A stretch of 64,000 nucleotides of DNA from assembly GCF_033118175.1 (NCBI RefSeq), contig NC_083701.1, positions 8,265,501 through 8,329,500 of the forward strand, read 5' to 3'. The position numbers and the translations under genes are program-made. This stretch comes from Dama dama (Eukaryota; Chordata; Mammalia; Artiodactyla; Cervidae). This document shows positions 51,514-61,869 of the stretch, piece by piece. The notes below the pieces were generated by a model. That model saw nothing but the letters and a program-made list of their open reading frames with translations. It did not search any database and was not told the origin of the DNA. Numbering within the stretch: the stretch's first letter is position 1; every line of letters starts with the position of its first letter.

Positions 51514-51527
51514 TCATGATTTTAAAG

Positions 51528-51739
51528 AGCTTCCTGGTGGCTCAGATGGTAAAGAATCCGCCTGCAATGCAGGAGACCTGGGTTTGACCCGTGGGTTGGG
51601 AAGATCCCTGGAGAAGGAAATGGAAACCCACTCCAGTATTCTTGCCTGGAGAATCCCCATGGACAGAGGAGCCTGGTGGGCTACAGTCCATGAGGTCGAA
51701 AAGAAACAGACACGGCTGAGCGACAAACACTTTTCCCTT
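51528..51739 (+). mobile_element. Bov-tA SINE with target duplication
   Basis: AGCTTCCTGGTGGCTCAGAT head to CGGCTGAGCGACAAACAC. Flanks TCATGATTTTAAAG (51514-51527) and TCATGATTAAAG (51740-51751). Confidence 0.96.
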
Positions 51740-51756
51740 TCATGATTAAAGAAGTG

Positions 51757-51821
51757 CTAAGGTTAAGTTCAACTCTTTTCGACCCCATGGACTTGATAGT
51801 CCGTGGAATTCTCCATACCTG
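51757..51821 (-). mobile_element. BovA2 SINE tail fragment
   Basis: AACTCTTTTCGACCCCATGGACTTGATAGTCCGTGGAATTCTCCA is the BovA2-type tail in reverse. It is cut short where the next, opposed SINE begins. Confidence 0.88.
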
Positions 51822-52042
51822 AATGGCCTAGTGGCTCAGAGGTTTAAGTGTCTGCCTGCAGTGCGGGAGACCTGGGTTCGATCCCTGGATTGGGAAGATC
51901 CCCTGGAGAAGGAAATGACAACCCACTCCAGTATTCTTGCCTGGAGAACCCCATGGACAGAGGAGCCTGGTGGGCCACAGTCCACGGGTTCGCAAAGAGT
52001 CAGACATGACTGAGCTACTTTACTTTGCCTTTCACTTTCAAG
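51822..52042 (+). mobile_element. Bov-tA SINE, well preserved
   Basis: TGGCCTAGTGGCTCAGAGGT, intact GGGTTCGATCCCTGG, then AACCCACTCCAGTATTCTTG and tail AGTCAGACATGACTGAGC. One of the best-kept tRNA-like promoters in the window. Confidence 0.95.
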
Positions 52043-52195
52043 GTTAACTTAACCCATTTGGCAAGTAATCTAGATCAGCAAAAGTGCTGACTGATGAGAG
52101 GAGTCTAGAGTGGGTGGTCAGGAGGGACATGATGATCTTGGTTCAGCTGTAGTGGTGGAGACTGTGGCTGGTCTAACACCCCAGTAACCCTCTCT

Positions 52196-52350
52196 TTTTT
52201 TAAAACATTTTGGCTGTACTGGATCTTCAATGCAATACCTGGGCTCTGTAGCTTTTGCTCACATCCTCTTAGTTCCCTGACCAGGGATCAAACCTGCCTC
52301 CCTTGCATTGGAAGGCAATTCTAAACCACTGGACTACCAGGGAAGTCCCT
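52196..52350 (-). mobile_element. CHR-type SINE
   Basis: CATTTTGGCTGTACTGGATC, TTAGTTCCCTGACCAGGGATC, ending TAAACCACTGGACTACCAGGGAAGTCCC. Confidence 0.94.
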
Positions 52351-52869
52351 AACTCTTTCTTCTTTTAAACTATTTTCATTACTGTTCTGAGGAATTTGTT
52401 TTTAGATTGAGTCAACTTAATATGACCCATGGCTAGATCTGAATGGTGCAAGAAATGGGCCGTCACAGACCCTATCTATGCTCACTGCCATTCCCTTGGA
52501 GCCTTACATTTATTCTCTGCAAGCAGCCTGACTTCTAGTGGCTAGCATCTATATATTTGGTCAAAGGTGGGAAAGCCTACTTTGCCCCAGAATCTAGTGG
52601 GTTGGAATTTCCTCGGAATTAATTCCTCCCAAAAAAAGCCCTTATATTATGATTATATAGGGGCATAAATACCTCAGCTCTCTTGCCTATTGGCTAAGAT
52701 AATTCCGAGATGTTTTTCTAGTATTTTCTATAGCTTCTCCTTGGGCTCGATCTCTAACAGCCCGTGTTAGAAACTGGCTTGAAAACACACTCCTCACTGG
52801 TCGCTTTTCTCTCCCTGTGCCACATCTTTCTCCCTTGTATTCCTTGCACTAACAATAGACTGCTTTCTC
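52351..52869. other. Unique sequence, nothing recognised
   Basis: No frame or repeat landmark. Confidence 0.4.
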
Positions 52870-53048
52870 TCTTTGTTTTTCTCTTTTGGCTCTGCTGGGT
52901 CTTTGTTGCAGGCAGGCTTCTCTAGCTGTGGTGTGCAGTCTCAGGTGCCCTGCAACAAGTAGGATCTCAGTCCTCCGAGCAGATATCGAACCCCCATCCA
53001 CTGCACTAGAAGCAGGATTCCTAACCACTGGATCACCACAGAGGTCCT
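52870..53048 (-). mobile_element. CHR-type SINE
   Basis: TCTTTTGGCTCTGCTGGGTC, TTCTCTAGCTGTGGTGTGCAG, ending TAACCACTGGATCACCACAGAGGTCC. The 3' poly-A side is short. Confidence 0.9.
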
Positions 53049-53148
53049 AAACTGCTTTCTCTTGAGTCCATTACGTAAAGCATCAAGTTATGGTTCATTG
53101 GCCAAATTCAGTCTGTTACCTGTTTTTGTAAATAATGTTTTATTAGAA

Positions 53149-53268
53149 TACAGCAACCCACTCCAGTGTTCTTGCCCGGGAAATTCCATGGATAGAGGAA
53201 CCTGGTGGGCTATAATCCATGGGGTCGCAAAAAGTTGGACATGACTTAGTGACTAAACAACAGCAAAC
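53149..53268 (+). mobile_element. Bov-tA SINE 3' half
   Basis: GCAACCCACTCCAGTGTTCTTG to AAGTTGGACATGACTTAGTGAC, with tail (AAC)n. The head is missing. Confidence 0.94.
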
Positions 53269-53699
53269 AAGCCATGTCACTTCCTTTATGTTCTTTTCAT
53301 GGTTGCTTTCATGGTTCAAGGATAGAATAAAGTTCAAGAGTTCTAGGGCCAGGAAAGAGGAATTTATTTACTAGAAACGTTTGCTGACTCCTGGTTTGCA
53401 GTGTCCTCGGGGGACCCAGATTAAAACATCATCTCTAGGGTGGGCGTGATAGGCGAAGAAAGTAAAGAGTTACTGAAACTTGGAAGAGAGTAGGGTTGTG
53501 TAGAGGTTTCCTAGAAAGCAGCAGAGACTTGTAGGGGAAGGATCTGAGGCTGCTATTCAAGGAAACACCTGGGAAAATAACCTCACTTTCTGATTATTCT
53601 TGCTGTCCTGAGGGGCCCTTTTGACATACCATCTGGTCCTGGCAACCTCCTCTCTAAGGTACCGTCTCTCCCATCCTTGTTTTTACGGTATATGTTTCT
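53269..53699. other. Unique sequence, nothing recognised
   Basis: No gene or firm repeat; GAGGAATTTATTTAC near 53360 is an isolated AATAAA on the minus strand. Confidence 0.4.
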
Positions 53700-53973
53700 T
53701 TCCTTATTTTATTTTAATATTTGTTTATTTATTTTATTTACTTGGCTGCATTGGGTCTTAGTTGCGGCCCTCGAGATCTCCAATGTGTCATACAGGATTT
53801 TTCCTCACCACGCATGGATTCTATAGTTGCGGCATGCAGGTTTCAGTAGTTGCCACGTGTGGGCTTAGCTGTTCCTCGGCATGTGGGATCTTAGCTTCTT
53901 GACCAGGGGTTGAACCCACATCTTCTGCATTGCAGGGAGAATTCTTAACCACTGGACCATCAGGGAAGTCCCT
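53700..53973 (-). mobile_element. CHR-type SINE, full length
   Basis: (TTTA)-rich tail complement, CTTGGCTGCATTGGGTCTTAG, GGATTCTATAGTTGCGGCATGC, TGCCACGTGTGGGCTTAG, TTCTTGACCAGGGGTTGAACCC, ending TAACCACTGGACCATCAGGGAAGTCCC. Confidence 0.95.
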
Positions 53974-53989
53974 CTTCCTTTATTCCAGC

Positions 53990-54120
53990 TTCCTAAGAAT
54001 TCCTAGCCTTCCTCTTTGGTTCACCCTTCAGACTGTGAGTTTCTTGAGGGCAGGGATTAGACCTTGCTAACTCCTCACTGGTGGTAGAACATAATCTTGT
54101 TGAAGTAGGTGCTTGTTAAA
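53990..54120 (+). mobile_element. L2 LINE 3' end
   Basis: CAGACTGTGAGTTTCTTGAGGGCAGGGATTAGACC..GTAGGTGCTTGTTAAAG: canonical L2 terminus. Confidence 0.88.
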
Positions 54121-54599
54121 GCTTTCTGAGTTGAATGCATGGCTCCTGCCATTTTTCTTCTTGGCAGCCAGCTCTATAGGCACCCATTGCCAGTAGAGCT
54201 GGAGAGTGTCCAGCAGCTGTGGACTCATGGTCCCCCACCACCTTCGACAAGCTAGTTAGCTCAGATGCACGTGAACTTGACCCTGTGACTTTAGACTCAT
54301 TATCTCTATCTACCAGACCTCTGAGCCAATCAGTTCCAGACAGATGGCTCTTCAAAGCCAGTGACTTTGGGGTTTGGAGCAGCCGCTATACAGAGTGTCA
54401 AATTCCTTCCAGCGGATTCTTATCATCCCTATGCTGGCCTCTCGATAAGTGTGAGGCAGCCCTGGCCATTCTCGAAAAAGGCTCCCTCATCTGCAGTAGG
54501 CCAGGCTGCCAGGCTTCTCCCAAGCCTCGATGACAATCCAAAGATTGAAGTTCATTCCTTCCAAAAGGGCAGCTTTTCAATTTCATCATGAATTCCTCT
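54121..54599. other. Unique sequence, nothing recognised
   Basis: Overlapping 60-104-codon frames on both strands match nothing I know. Confidence 0.4.
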
Positions 54600-55005
54600 G
54601 AACTGTGTTAAGTAATACATTCAGTTGCTGCTGATGGATGAAATGCTGCTACCATTATCATAATGTAGTGCCTTATTTTTTTTGCTGAAAATTATATTGG
54701 ATTTTTGACATGAGGAGCAAAGCAGCAAATTGCAATAAACTGCAAGGGAAATCAGTTATAATTCAATAGTCACAGAGGCCCCTTGAGAGAATAATAACAA
54801 TAACAATATTAGTAGGGAGCTGTTTTTATTATTGTTACTAAGCTTCTCATCAGGTCCTGGGACCTGGAATGGGTAGTGTTTTGATTATACTGCTGGGCCA
54901 GCAGATCAAATCCTGACTCCGCTGATGGGTAAACATCAATCATGTTGGTATATCTGATGCAGCCAGATAGCATGCCGATTTGATGATAGCTTCGTAAAAT
55001 TTATC
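54600..55005. other. Repeat-free AT-rich block, candidate conserved noncoding element
   Basis: GCTGATGGATGAAATGCTGC, ATTGCAATAAACTGCAAGGG, ATAATAACAATAACAATATTAG, GTTTTGATTATACTGC, AAACATCAATCATG. Clustered SOX-type (ACAAT) and homeodomain-type cores, no repeat. Conservation untested. Confidence 0.3.
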
Positions 55006-55470
55006 ATCCCTCCAACCTCAGTAACCCATTCTAAGCACAACCAACCCCTAGGACCAGTGCAAAGGGTGGTGAATGGGTTTTAGACCCAGAACTTGCTCAT
55101 TTGTTGTACAAACATCCACACTCGGAATTCTACAGGCATTGGTCAACTTTTCTCTAGGGAGTTCTGGTCAGCAGTGATTTGAAAATAAGTCTCAGAGCTG
55201 CTTTAATGCCCAGGTGTGTGAATCTGGGCCAAATAATGGGTAATTTCAAAATTATTTTGCTGATTGGATTTCTTTCAAATATAAATATGCATCTCATCTC
55301 ACTAAAGCCAAGTGAGAAGGGAAAGAAAACTAGATTCCAACTCAAGGGCTTAGTGTCTAAGTCTCCAGACTTGTAGCTTATGGGGGAGAGAAGAATTGTG
55401 TAGGGAATAAAAGCAAGGGTCGGGAGACAACACACACTCACACACTTAACACACACATACATGTAAACAT
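55006..55470. other. Unique sequence, nothing recognised
   Basis: Ends with an (AC)-rich patch (55430-55456). A 102-codon minus frame (55154-55462) is not persuasive. Confidence 0.4.
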
Positions 55471-55680
55471 ATGTGAATGCTCAGTCGTATCTGACTTTTT
55501 CGACTCCATGGACTATAGCCCTCCAGGCTTCTCTCTCCATGGGATTTTCCAGGCAAGAATCCTGGAGTGGATTGCCAAGCCCTCCTCCATGGGATCTTCT
55601 CAACCCAGGGATCAAATCTGTGTCTCTTGCATCTCCTGTTTGGCAGGCAGATTCTTCTTTACCACTGCACCACCTGGGAA
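55471..55680 (-). mobile_element. Bov-tA SINE
   Basis: AATGCTCAGTCGTATCTGAC to CCACTGCACCACCTGGGAA. Its head abuts the sequence shared with 11.5 kb. Confidence 0.95.
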
Positions 55681-55910
55681 CTATATACATATGTATACAT
55701 ACATAAACACAGATACCAATATATTTTATGTGCTGTTAAGTCGCTGCAACTGTGTCCGATTCTTTGCAACCCTATGAGACTGCAGCCCACCGGGCTCCTC
55801 TATCCATGAGATTTCCCAGTCAAGAGTATGTATTATAGGCATGTGCATATATACATATCTTTTCATAATTAAGCAAATGAGATTTGGGGGGTATCATTTT
55901 AAAAACTTAG
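55681..55910. repeat. Unassigned dispersed sequence, copy B
   Basis: ACACAGATACCAAT at 55707 and CATGTGCATATATACATATC..TTTTCATAATTAAG..ATGAGATTTGGGGGGTATCATTTTAAAAA at 55840-55905 match copy A near 11.5 kb. A Bov-tA (55730-55828) splits this copy. Confidence 0.75.
55730..55828 (-). mobile_element. Bov-tA SINE 3' fragment
   Basis: GTGCTGTTAAGTCGCTGCAAC to TGAGATTTCCCAGTCAAGAGTA. Head half absent; it lies within copy B of the unassigned repeat. Confidence 0.92.
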
Positions 55911-56587
55911 AAGAAATTCTGCCAGCTCAGTTGTAGAAAAGCCACATTTCCCCCCACCATTTCCTCCTCCACACGTGCCAACCTGCTCATGCTTTTCGTC
56001 TGGAGATTTTAAAACCTGCTTATGCAATATAGTTTTATTTCTGCAAGCCCTCAAATGTCTGTTTTCTTCTGATGCTGTAAGGTTCTACTGTGAAGACGTC
56101 CTCTTTTTCTCTTGGGCTTTGATTTTTTCTATATTCCTTAGGTTCAGAGGGATTTATTCTGTCCAAGGTGTCTCTGGCCTCCAGGTTCCCATTTTTCTGG
56201 CTTTAGCTGCCCTGACTTCCTGCGAATCTTTACCCCGTTAGCAGCCACACTAAGCTCATGGAGACCTGCGTTCCTGAGTTGGCCCTGTGGGACCCTGTCA
56301 GCTACACTGAAGGGAGAGAGAAGTCAGAAGCACCAACTGTCGTTTTTTAGATTTTTAGCTGCATTTGATGCCAGTATTCTCAGATGGTCTATTAATATTT
56401 TCCAAGCTTGTCAGAGCATTTCAAGTTCAATAAAACAGGAAGAGCATGATTTTTAAAAAAGAAAGAAAAACTGAGCCTGGGAATGCCAGCGAATCTCCCC
56501 AGAGGAGTCAGCACCAGGTTGTCTAACGGCTCTGTGTTTGCCTCTTCTGCTAATTAGCTTGCTGCTGCAACAAAGACAGCCTTCTCC
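55911..56587. other. Unique sequence, nothing recognised
   Basis: An 88-codon frame (55975-56241) is cysteine/phenylalanine-rich but has no known motif. Confidence 0.4.
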
Positions 56588-56650
56588 CTCAGGCCACAGT
56601 TTCCTCATCTGTAAAAATTAGGAGGTGAGATGGCTAAGGTTTGTCTGAGC
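56588..56650 (+). mobile_element. MIR SINE core fragment
   Basis: TCAGGCCACAGTTTCCTCATCTGTAAAAATTAGGAGG, the most conserved MIR block. Confidence 0.7.
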
Positions 56651-57189
56651 TATATAAAATCATAAAATACATCGAACCTCCGGTGATTCAAAATTAAATT
56701 CAGATTGACTTTTCCTGGCAGCGGGTTTGACTTGTGGCGAGTTTGCTGTCCACCAAGACTCTTGGGTGAGCCTGGAGGACTCCGCAGCAGCCACGTGAGC
56801 TGTGTGAGAAGGGAGGAGGTGGATGTAAGTAAATTCACAGCATCCATGTACCAGGCACACTGGAGCTATCCCATCAGTCTCCTCCTCTGTTTTCCTAAGG
56901 ACACAGGGCTGAGTCCATCCAGTGGTTTGTGCAGGTCAGTCCTGTGATAGGGCAACTGTGTGCCTGATGCCAAAGTCCAGACTTTCCAAAGACTGGACAT
57001 GGGCTCACAACATCTCTGTCTCTTGATGGAAAATTGAGATGTTTCGGGGGAGGAGGGGAAAGAGTTAAAGCTTTTTTTATTTTTATTTTTTAAAGTATGA
57101 AAATATAACACATTTACAGGAGACTTGGAAAATACAGAACAAAGTTACATATAGTTCCACTATATATTACAGTTATATTTTAAGTAGAT
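56651..57189. other. Unique sequence, nothing firm recognised
   Basis: The right part (57060-57189) is AT-rich and may be old L1 DNA. No gene. Confidence 0.4.
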
Positions 57190-57620
57190 ACATGAATATT
57201 GTAAGTTGGAATTTCAACATCAAACTCTCAAAAATTAATAGAATGAATAGACAGAAAACTAGAAGGATATAGTAGACCTGAAAAGCACTATGAACCAATT
57301 CAACATAATTAAGATTTATACAGTTTTCACACAACAGTAGGATACAAATTCTATTCAAGTTTCCATAAACTATAAACCAGGAGACACTGGAACACATCCA
57401 GGGACATGAAACAAGGTGCAAAAATTTCATGGTCTAAAGGTATTGAAATCATAGAGTCTGTTCTCTTATCTCTGTGAAATTATGTTAGAAGTCATTATCA
57501 AAAGATATTTGAAAATAACCCACATATTTTCAAGTGCAATGTGACATTTACCAAGAGAGATCTTTGACTTACCCATTGAAAGCCTCAAGAAGGTTAAAAG
57601 ACAAGAGTTAAGGTTTTGAC
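57190..57620 (+). mobile_element. L1 ORF2 fragment
   Basis: CAACATCAAACTCTCAAAAATTAATAG, GACAGAAAACTAGAAGGATATAG, GACCTGAAAAGCACTATGAACCAATTCAAC, ATTGAAATCATAGAGTCTGTTCTC, AAAAGATATTTGAAAATAACC follow the plus-sense L1 endonuclease/RT linker region. Frameshifted throughout. Confidence 0.85.
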
Positions 57621-57651
57621 ATAGACTATACCAAAACTATATCAAGACTGT

Positions 57652-57870
57652 ATGAGAAGAACTGACTTATTGGAAAAGACCCTGAGGCTGGGAAAGATTG
57701 AAGGTAGGAGGAGAAGGGAACAAAAGGGGATGAAATGGTTGGATGGCATCACCGACTCGATGGACATGAGTTTGAGTAAGCTGTGGGAGTTGGTGATGGC
57801 CAGGGAAGCCTGGCGTGCTGCGATTCATAGGGTTGCAAAGAGTCAGATACGACCGAGACTGAACTGAATA
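57652..57870 (+). mobile_element. BovB LINE 3' end
   Basis: GAGAAGAACTGACTTATTGG, GACCCTGAGGCTGGGAAAGA, GGATGGCATCACCGACTCGA, ending ACCGAGACTGAACTGAAT. Strongly 5'-truncated. Confidence 0.94.
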
Positions 57871-57875
57871 GACAG

Positions 57876-57960
57876 ACTAGGGTCTGAACGGTGGCTGTGT
57901 CACTTAGCTGTGAGATCTTGAGCAACTTACCTAGTATATTTGAGCCTGAAGAAATAGCTA
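57876..57960 (+). mobile_element. MIR SINE core fragment
   Basis: GGTCTGAACGGTGGCTGTGTCACTTAGCTGTGAGATCTTGAGCAACTTACC matches the MIR core. Confidence 0.72.
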
Positions 57961-58339
57961 ACAACTTCAGTGGCAGGGTTGCCACTGTTGAAGCAGTGGC
58001 AGAGCTGTGAAAATCATAGCCACTCACATCGGTGCAAAAATTACCAGCCCTAGTCACATAGATATTATCATGGGAGAGATGGGATGCATACCACCCAGCC
58101 TCATCAACAAGTGTATTTCCTTTCTGACTTGCCTTGATAACCTACCATAAGCCCAACATCTTCATATGTATCTAACATCTGGGGAATACCTGATATGTCT
58201 TTAGGACGTTCCACTTCTTCCGTCATAATGCAAATTTCTTACCTGCCAGGAAACTTGTAGCCACATTTTCCAAAATCAGCTCCAGACACTCTCCTTTTTG
58301 ATACATGTCCCTTTCCTTCTAATTTTTGTTACATTGATC
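57961..58339. other. Unique sequence, nothing recognised
   Basis: No frame or repeat landmark. Confidence 0.4.
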
Positions 58340-58720
58340 ATATACTGTTTTTATCCTAGTACTCTTTTATAAATTTTTGATATAATTTAAAAGTAAAAAG
58401 ATCAGAACAGTTGCAAAAATAAAACAATTAGCATCCAAATGTTATTCACTTATTTTTTCCAGTTCTTAATATTTTATCATACTTAAAAAATCTCTCATAT
58501 ACTTATTATTATTTATTAAACCATTTTAGAATGACCTGCAGATATCATGCTCCTTCATCCCTAAATATTTCAGCATTCATTTCCTAAGATCAAGGAAAAG
58601 CCGTAGGCCACTACAATATAATTATAAAAATCAAGAAACTTGACATGCACACAGGACTATTATTATAGCCTAAAGTCAAATCTTGCTAATTCTCCTAACT
58701 GTACCATTTATAGCTCCCCA
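58340..58720. mobile_element. Probable old L1M 3'-UTR fragment, strand uncertain
   Basis: TAGAATGACCTGCAGATATCATGC, CCCTAAATATTTCAGCATTCATTTCCTAAGA, CTACAATATAATTATAAAAATCAAGAAACTTG: typical of old L1 3' UTR DNA. Confidence 0.6.
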
Positions 58721-58950
58721 CCCCCACCACCATCTTGGTTTGCATCCAAGACCATGCCTCTCTCTTGCTCCTGTATGTCTGCTCACCTCTAATTTAGAGC
58801 AACTCTTCAGTCTTTGCTTTGTCTTTCATAATTGTGTTTAAGACTGGGTTCTCCCAGCAGCAATGCTGAGACAGGGATTCACATGCAAGTAGATATTTGG
58901 GAAATGATATTAGGAAGTATGATTGTGAATTGGGAAGTGCTACAAGGCTG

Positions 58951-59201
58951 GGACTCCAGTACTCTTGCCTGGAAAATCCCATGGATGGAAGAGCTTGGTA
59001 GGCTGCAGTCCATGGGGCAGCGAAGAGTCAGACACGACTGAGCAACTTCACTTTCACTTTTCACTTTCATGCATTGGAGGAGGAAATGGCAACCCACTCC
59101 AGTCTTCTTGCCCAGAACATCCCAGGAATGGGGGAGCCTGGTGGGCTGCCGTCTATGGGGTCACACAGAGTCGGACACGACTGAAGTAACTTAGCAGTAG
59201 C
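58951..59201 (+). mobile_element. Bov-A/ART2A-type SINE dimer with target duplication
   Basis: First unit GGACTCCAGTACTCTTGCCTGG..CAGACACGACTGAGCAAC, linker TTTCACTTTCATGCATTGGAGG, second unit GAAATGGCAACCCACTCCAG..GGCTGCCGTCTATGGGGTCACACAGAGTC. Flanked by ACAAGGCTG at 58942-58950 and 59202-59210. The ATGCATTGGAG junction matches the unit junction of the tetramer at 47 kb. Confidence 0.95.
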
Positions 59202-59339
59202 ACAAGGCTGAGAAGGAAGCCACGATATGTGTGTGCCATCATGCAAGTAACCAGTGTGAGCAGCGGAGGCTCAAATTCCAATGCAGAGCTCTGGGAGGCA
59301 GTGTAGAAAGGGCTTCCAAGTTATTCCATCCTAGGCAAG

Positions 59340-59465
59340 AAGGCATATGTCCCACTGGTAGTGATAATACCTTGGTTAAAGTGGTATCTATCAGATTTCT
59401 CCACATAAAAGGATCTCTTCTCCTTTTCCAATAAATAGATAATCCCTGAGAATTATCGTAGCTGA
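59340..59465 (-). repeat. Unassigned old repeat, copy 1
   Basis: Minus-sense ATTATCTATTTATTGG..GATCCTTTTATGTGGAGAAATCTGATAGATACCACTTTAACC matches 59985-60090 closely. An old mammalian repeat that I cannot name. Confidence 0.7.
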
Positions 59466-59547
59466 AGACTGTCCCAGCTTCCATCTGTCATTGGATAAAG
59501 ACTGCTCCAGGGGAGTTGGCATCCCCAGTCCTTCCAACCTGCCTCCT

Positions 59548-59755
59548 GTGTGTGCGGATGCTGAGTCACTCAGTCGTGTCTGATCTTTGCATGCAATCCC
59601 ATGGACTATAGCCTGCCAGGCTCCTCTGTCTCTGCAAGAGTACTAGAGTGGGTTGCCATTTCCTCCTCCAGGGGATCTTCTCAACCCAGGGACTGAACCT
59701 GCATCTCCTGCATTGGCAGGCAGATTCTCTACCACTGAGCCGCCTGGGAAGCCGC
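59548..59755 (-). mobile_element. Bov-tA SINE
   Basis: CTGAGTCACTCAGTCGTGTC to CTCTACCACTGAGCCGCCTGGGAAGCC. A deletion after CTCTGTC removes 'catgggattctccagg'. It lies between two copies of one old repeat. Confidence 0.94.
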
Positions 59756-59984
59756 CAGGCTGCCTCCTGCAGGGTTCCTATAGTCCAGCCTGCCTCCTGC
59801 GAGGACTATAACAGAGTGCTGAGGACATGCGTGTCTGGGGGCATGACAGCATCTGCTGCAATGACACTGACGCCATTGGAGAGCGCAGGCCAGTTGTCTT
59901 GTAGAATGTCCATCAATTAGGCTTGGTCTTCTTATTTATTTTTTCTTGTTTGGATTCAAGTGTCCCCTCAGGACATTGTATTAG

Positions 59985-60130
59985 AAGGCGTACTGTGTAG
60001 TAAAGTGGTGTCTATTAGATTTCTCCACATAAAAGGATCTGTTTTCCTTTCCCAATAAATAGATAATCTCTGAGAAATATTTGGAGACTCTATTAATAGC
60101 CTGTTCTCCAATAAGCTCCTACAGAGTGTT
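59985..60130 (-). repeat. Unassigned old repeat, copy 2
   Basis: Minus-sense ATTATCTATTTATTGGG..ACAGATCCTTTTATGTGGAG, AAATCTAATAGACACCACTTTAC. About 80 bases align with copy 1 at 59378-59458. Confidence 0.7.
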
Positions 60131-60144
60131 ATTAACATGTGTGG

Positions 60145-60234
60145 GTTCTCAGTCACTTCAGTCGTGTCTGACTCTTTGCGACCCCTTGGACTGTAGCCCA
60201 CCAAGCTCCTTTGTCCTTGAAGGATTCTCCAGGC
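60145..60234 (-). mobile_element. Bov-tA SINE 3' fragment with target duplication
   Basis: TTCTCAGTCACTTCAGTCGTG to GAAGGATTCTCCAGG. Flanks TTAACATGTGTGG and CTGACATATGTGG are near-identical. Confidence 0.92.
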
Positions 60235-60246
60235 TGACATATGTGG

Positions 60247-60730
60247 TGGTATATCAAATATGGCCCCCAAAGTCTTTGAGACTCTTCCTTTTGGGAGATA
60301 GGGGTCTGCATTCTTCTGCCGTGAACTAGATGAGGCTGAGATTAGCTCTGGCCAGCAGAGTAGAAGGGGGAGGGTGATGCTGTGTCACCTTGAAGCTATC
60401 TCTTTAACAGTCACACAGCATCTGCCTTATCCTCATGGGATGTTGGCCTTGGGAAAATCAAGGCAGCCTGTAGGAAGTCTGGCCAACCTGACATTTCCAT
60501 GTTGGAGAGGCTACAAGCAGACACTCTGGTCGATAGCCCAGCCAAGCTGGCAGCCAGCAGCCAGCACTAGTTGCCACCATGCACGTGACTTACCTTGGGC
60601 ATTCCAGCCCAGCTGAACCCCAGAGATGGCTGAAACTCCATCTGATGTCTGCCTGGGATCACACAAATGACTGCAAGTGAAGACTGCTCACACACGTGCA
60701 TCTCAAATTCCTAATCCGCAAAATAAGCAG
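60247..60730 (+). mobile_element. Ancient interspersed repeat, family not named
   Basis: AGGGTGATGCTGTGTCACCTTG, GGAAGTCTGGCCAACCTGACATTTCC, GCATTCCAGCCCAGCTGAACCCCAGAG, TGACTGCAAGTGAAGAC, CTCAAATTCCTAATCCGCAAAAT give the order of a known old LTR-like mammalian repeat. Diverged. Confidence 0.55.
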
Positions 60731-61359
60731 GCTATGGAAGCCCCTGGAATTTGGGATAATGGTTAGGCCGTCACAGTAACTGAAAAAAACATCCACTGAT
60801 GATTCATGCCTGAGTCAATTAGTATACTGGTGGCCGCTAAAAGAAAACTTGAATTCTATTATTCTTTATTACTTTTGCTGGGTATATTCCCCTTACTGCC
60901 AGCTTTCTCAGATCCTTTTAGGAACTGCTTCTTCTTATCGTATTATTTCTCCAGGAAAAATAAAAGGCCCTCTGGGCTAAGACCAAAACAGAAAATGAGA
61001 ATCTATTTCTTATTAATCGCTAACAAATAGTCCAGGGGCTACAATGTCAGTCTCTGACAATGAAATGACATTTTTGTCCTTCCCTTTGCTAAGAATTAAT
61101 TGTAGATCTGCATCAGAAAACATAAAATATCCTAGAACTGCAATTTTTTTCTGATCACACCATACTTACTTTGTCATATCAAATTTATGTCATATTCTCC
61201 ATTGAAAGAAGTTCCTTATAAAGGGTACTTTCAAAGTGCACCGACCATAAAGAAAGAACGAAACAGCTTGTCTTCTCCTCTGCCCACTGCCCCCACTGTG
61301 CGTCTGCTGACCTAAGACCCACCCTGGGGCTGCCAGACACAGCCTGACCGTGTCCTTTT
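60731..61359. other. Unique AT-rich sequence, nothing recognised
   Basis: No gene; short lysine-rich frames only. Confidence 0.4.
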
Positions 61360-61650
61360 CATAATGTGCCTCTGACTGTCTTTAGATGGGGCCGGCACAT
61401 GAAAGTGACCCCACATTATGCTCCTTCAGTGAATTAGGTGGGAGGATGTGTGAAGATAATAAAAGAGAAGGATTGGGCTTTTAAAATCTTTTAGGGACAT
61501 GAGTGAAAATAATAAATCTGGGTCTTATTTTTAGCCGGTGGGTTAGAATCACTAAAGACCCTCAAGGGGGTAGATATTCATCAGCCAAAAGAAGAGCATG
61601 AATATTATTTGGAGCAAACTAATAGCATCTTCAGGCTGTTCACGTGCAAA
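61360..61650. other. Repeat-free block, candidate conserved noncoding element
   Basis: CATAATGTGCCTCTGACTG, GACCCCACATTATGCTCC, GGGCTTTTAAAATCTTTTAGGG, GTGAAAATAATAAATC, TGAATATTATTTGGAG. CATAATG and CATTATG face each other about 40 bases apart. No repeat landmark. Conservation untested. Confidence 0.28.
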
Positions 61651-61739
61651 AACCAGGCTTCTGTGGGGAGGAGAGTTTTGCACCTTTCATTGTAGATCTA
61701 AAAACCTGTGATGTGCTTGTCTCATAATAGGAGCCAGGC

Positions 61740-61825
61740 AGGGGCAGTTAGGAAATGGAAGACATCGATTCTTGGCCTCAAGGAATTTTCCATTTATTTG
61801 GCGGGGGACAAGACATACACAGAAG
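61740..61825 (-). mobile_element. L2 LINE 3' fragment
   Basis: GATTCTTGGCCTCAAGGAATTTTCCATTTATTTGGCGGGGGACAAGACATAC: complement of the L2 end. Confidence 0.65.
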
Positions 61826-61869
61826 TACTGCATCTTTTATCCACTCTCTCTCCACTTCCCTCCCCTTCA

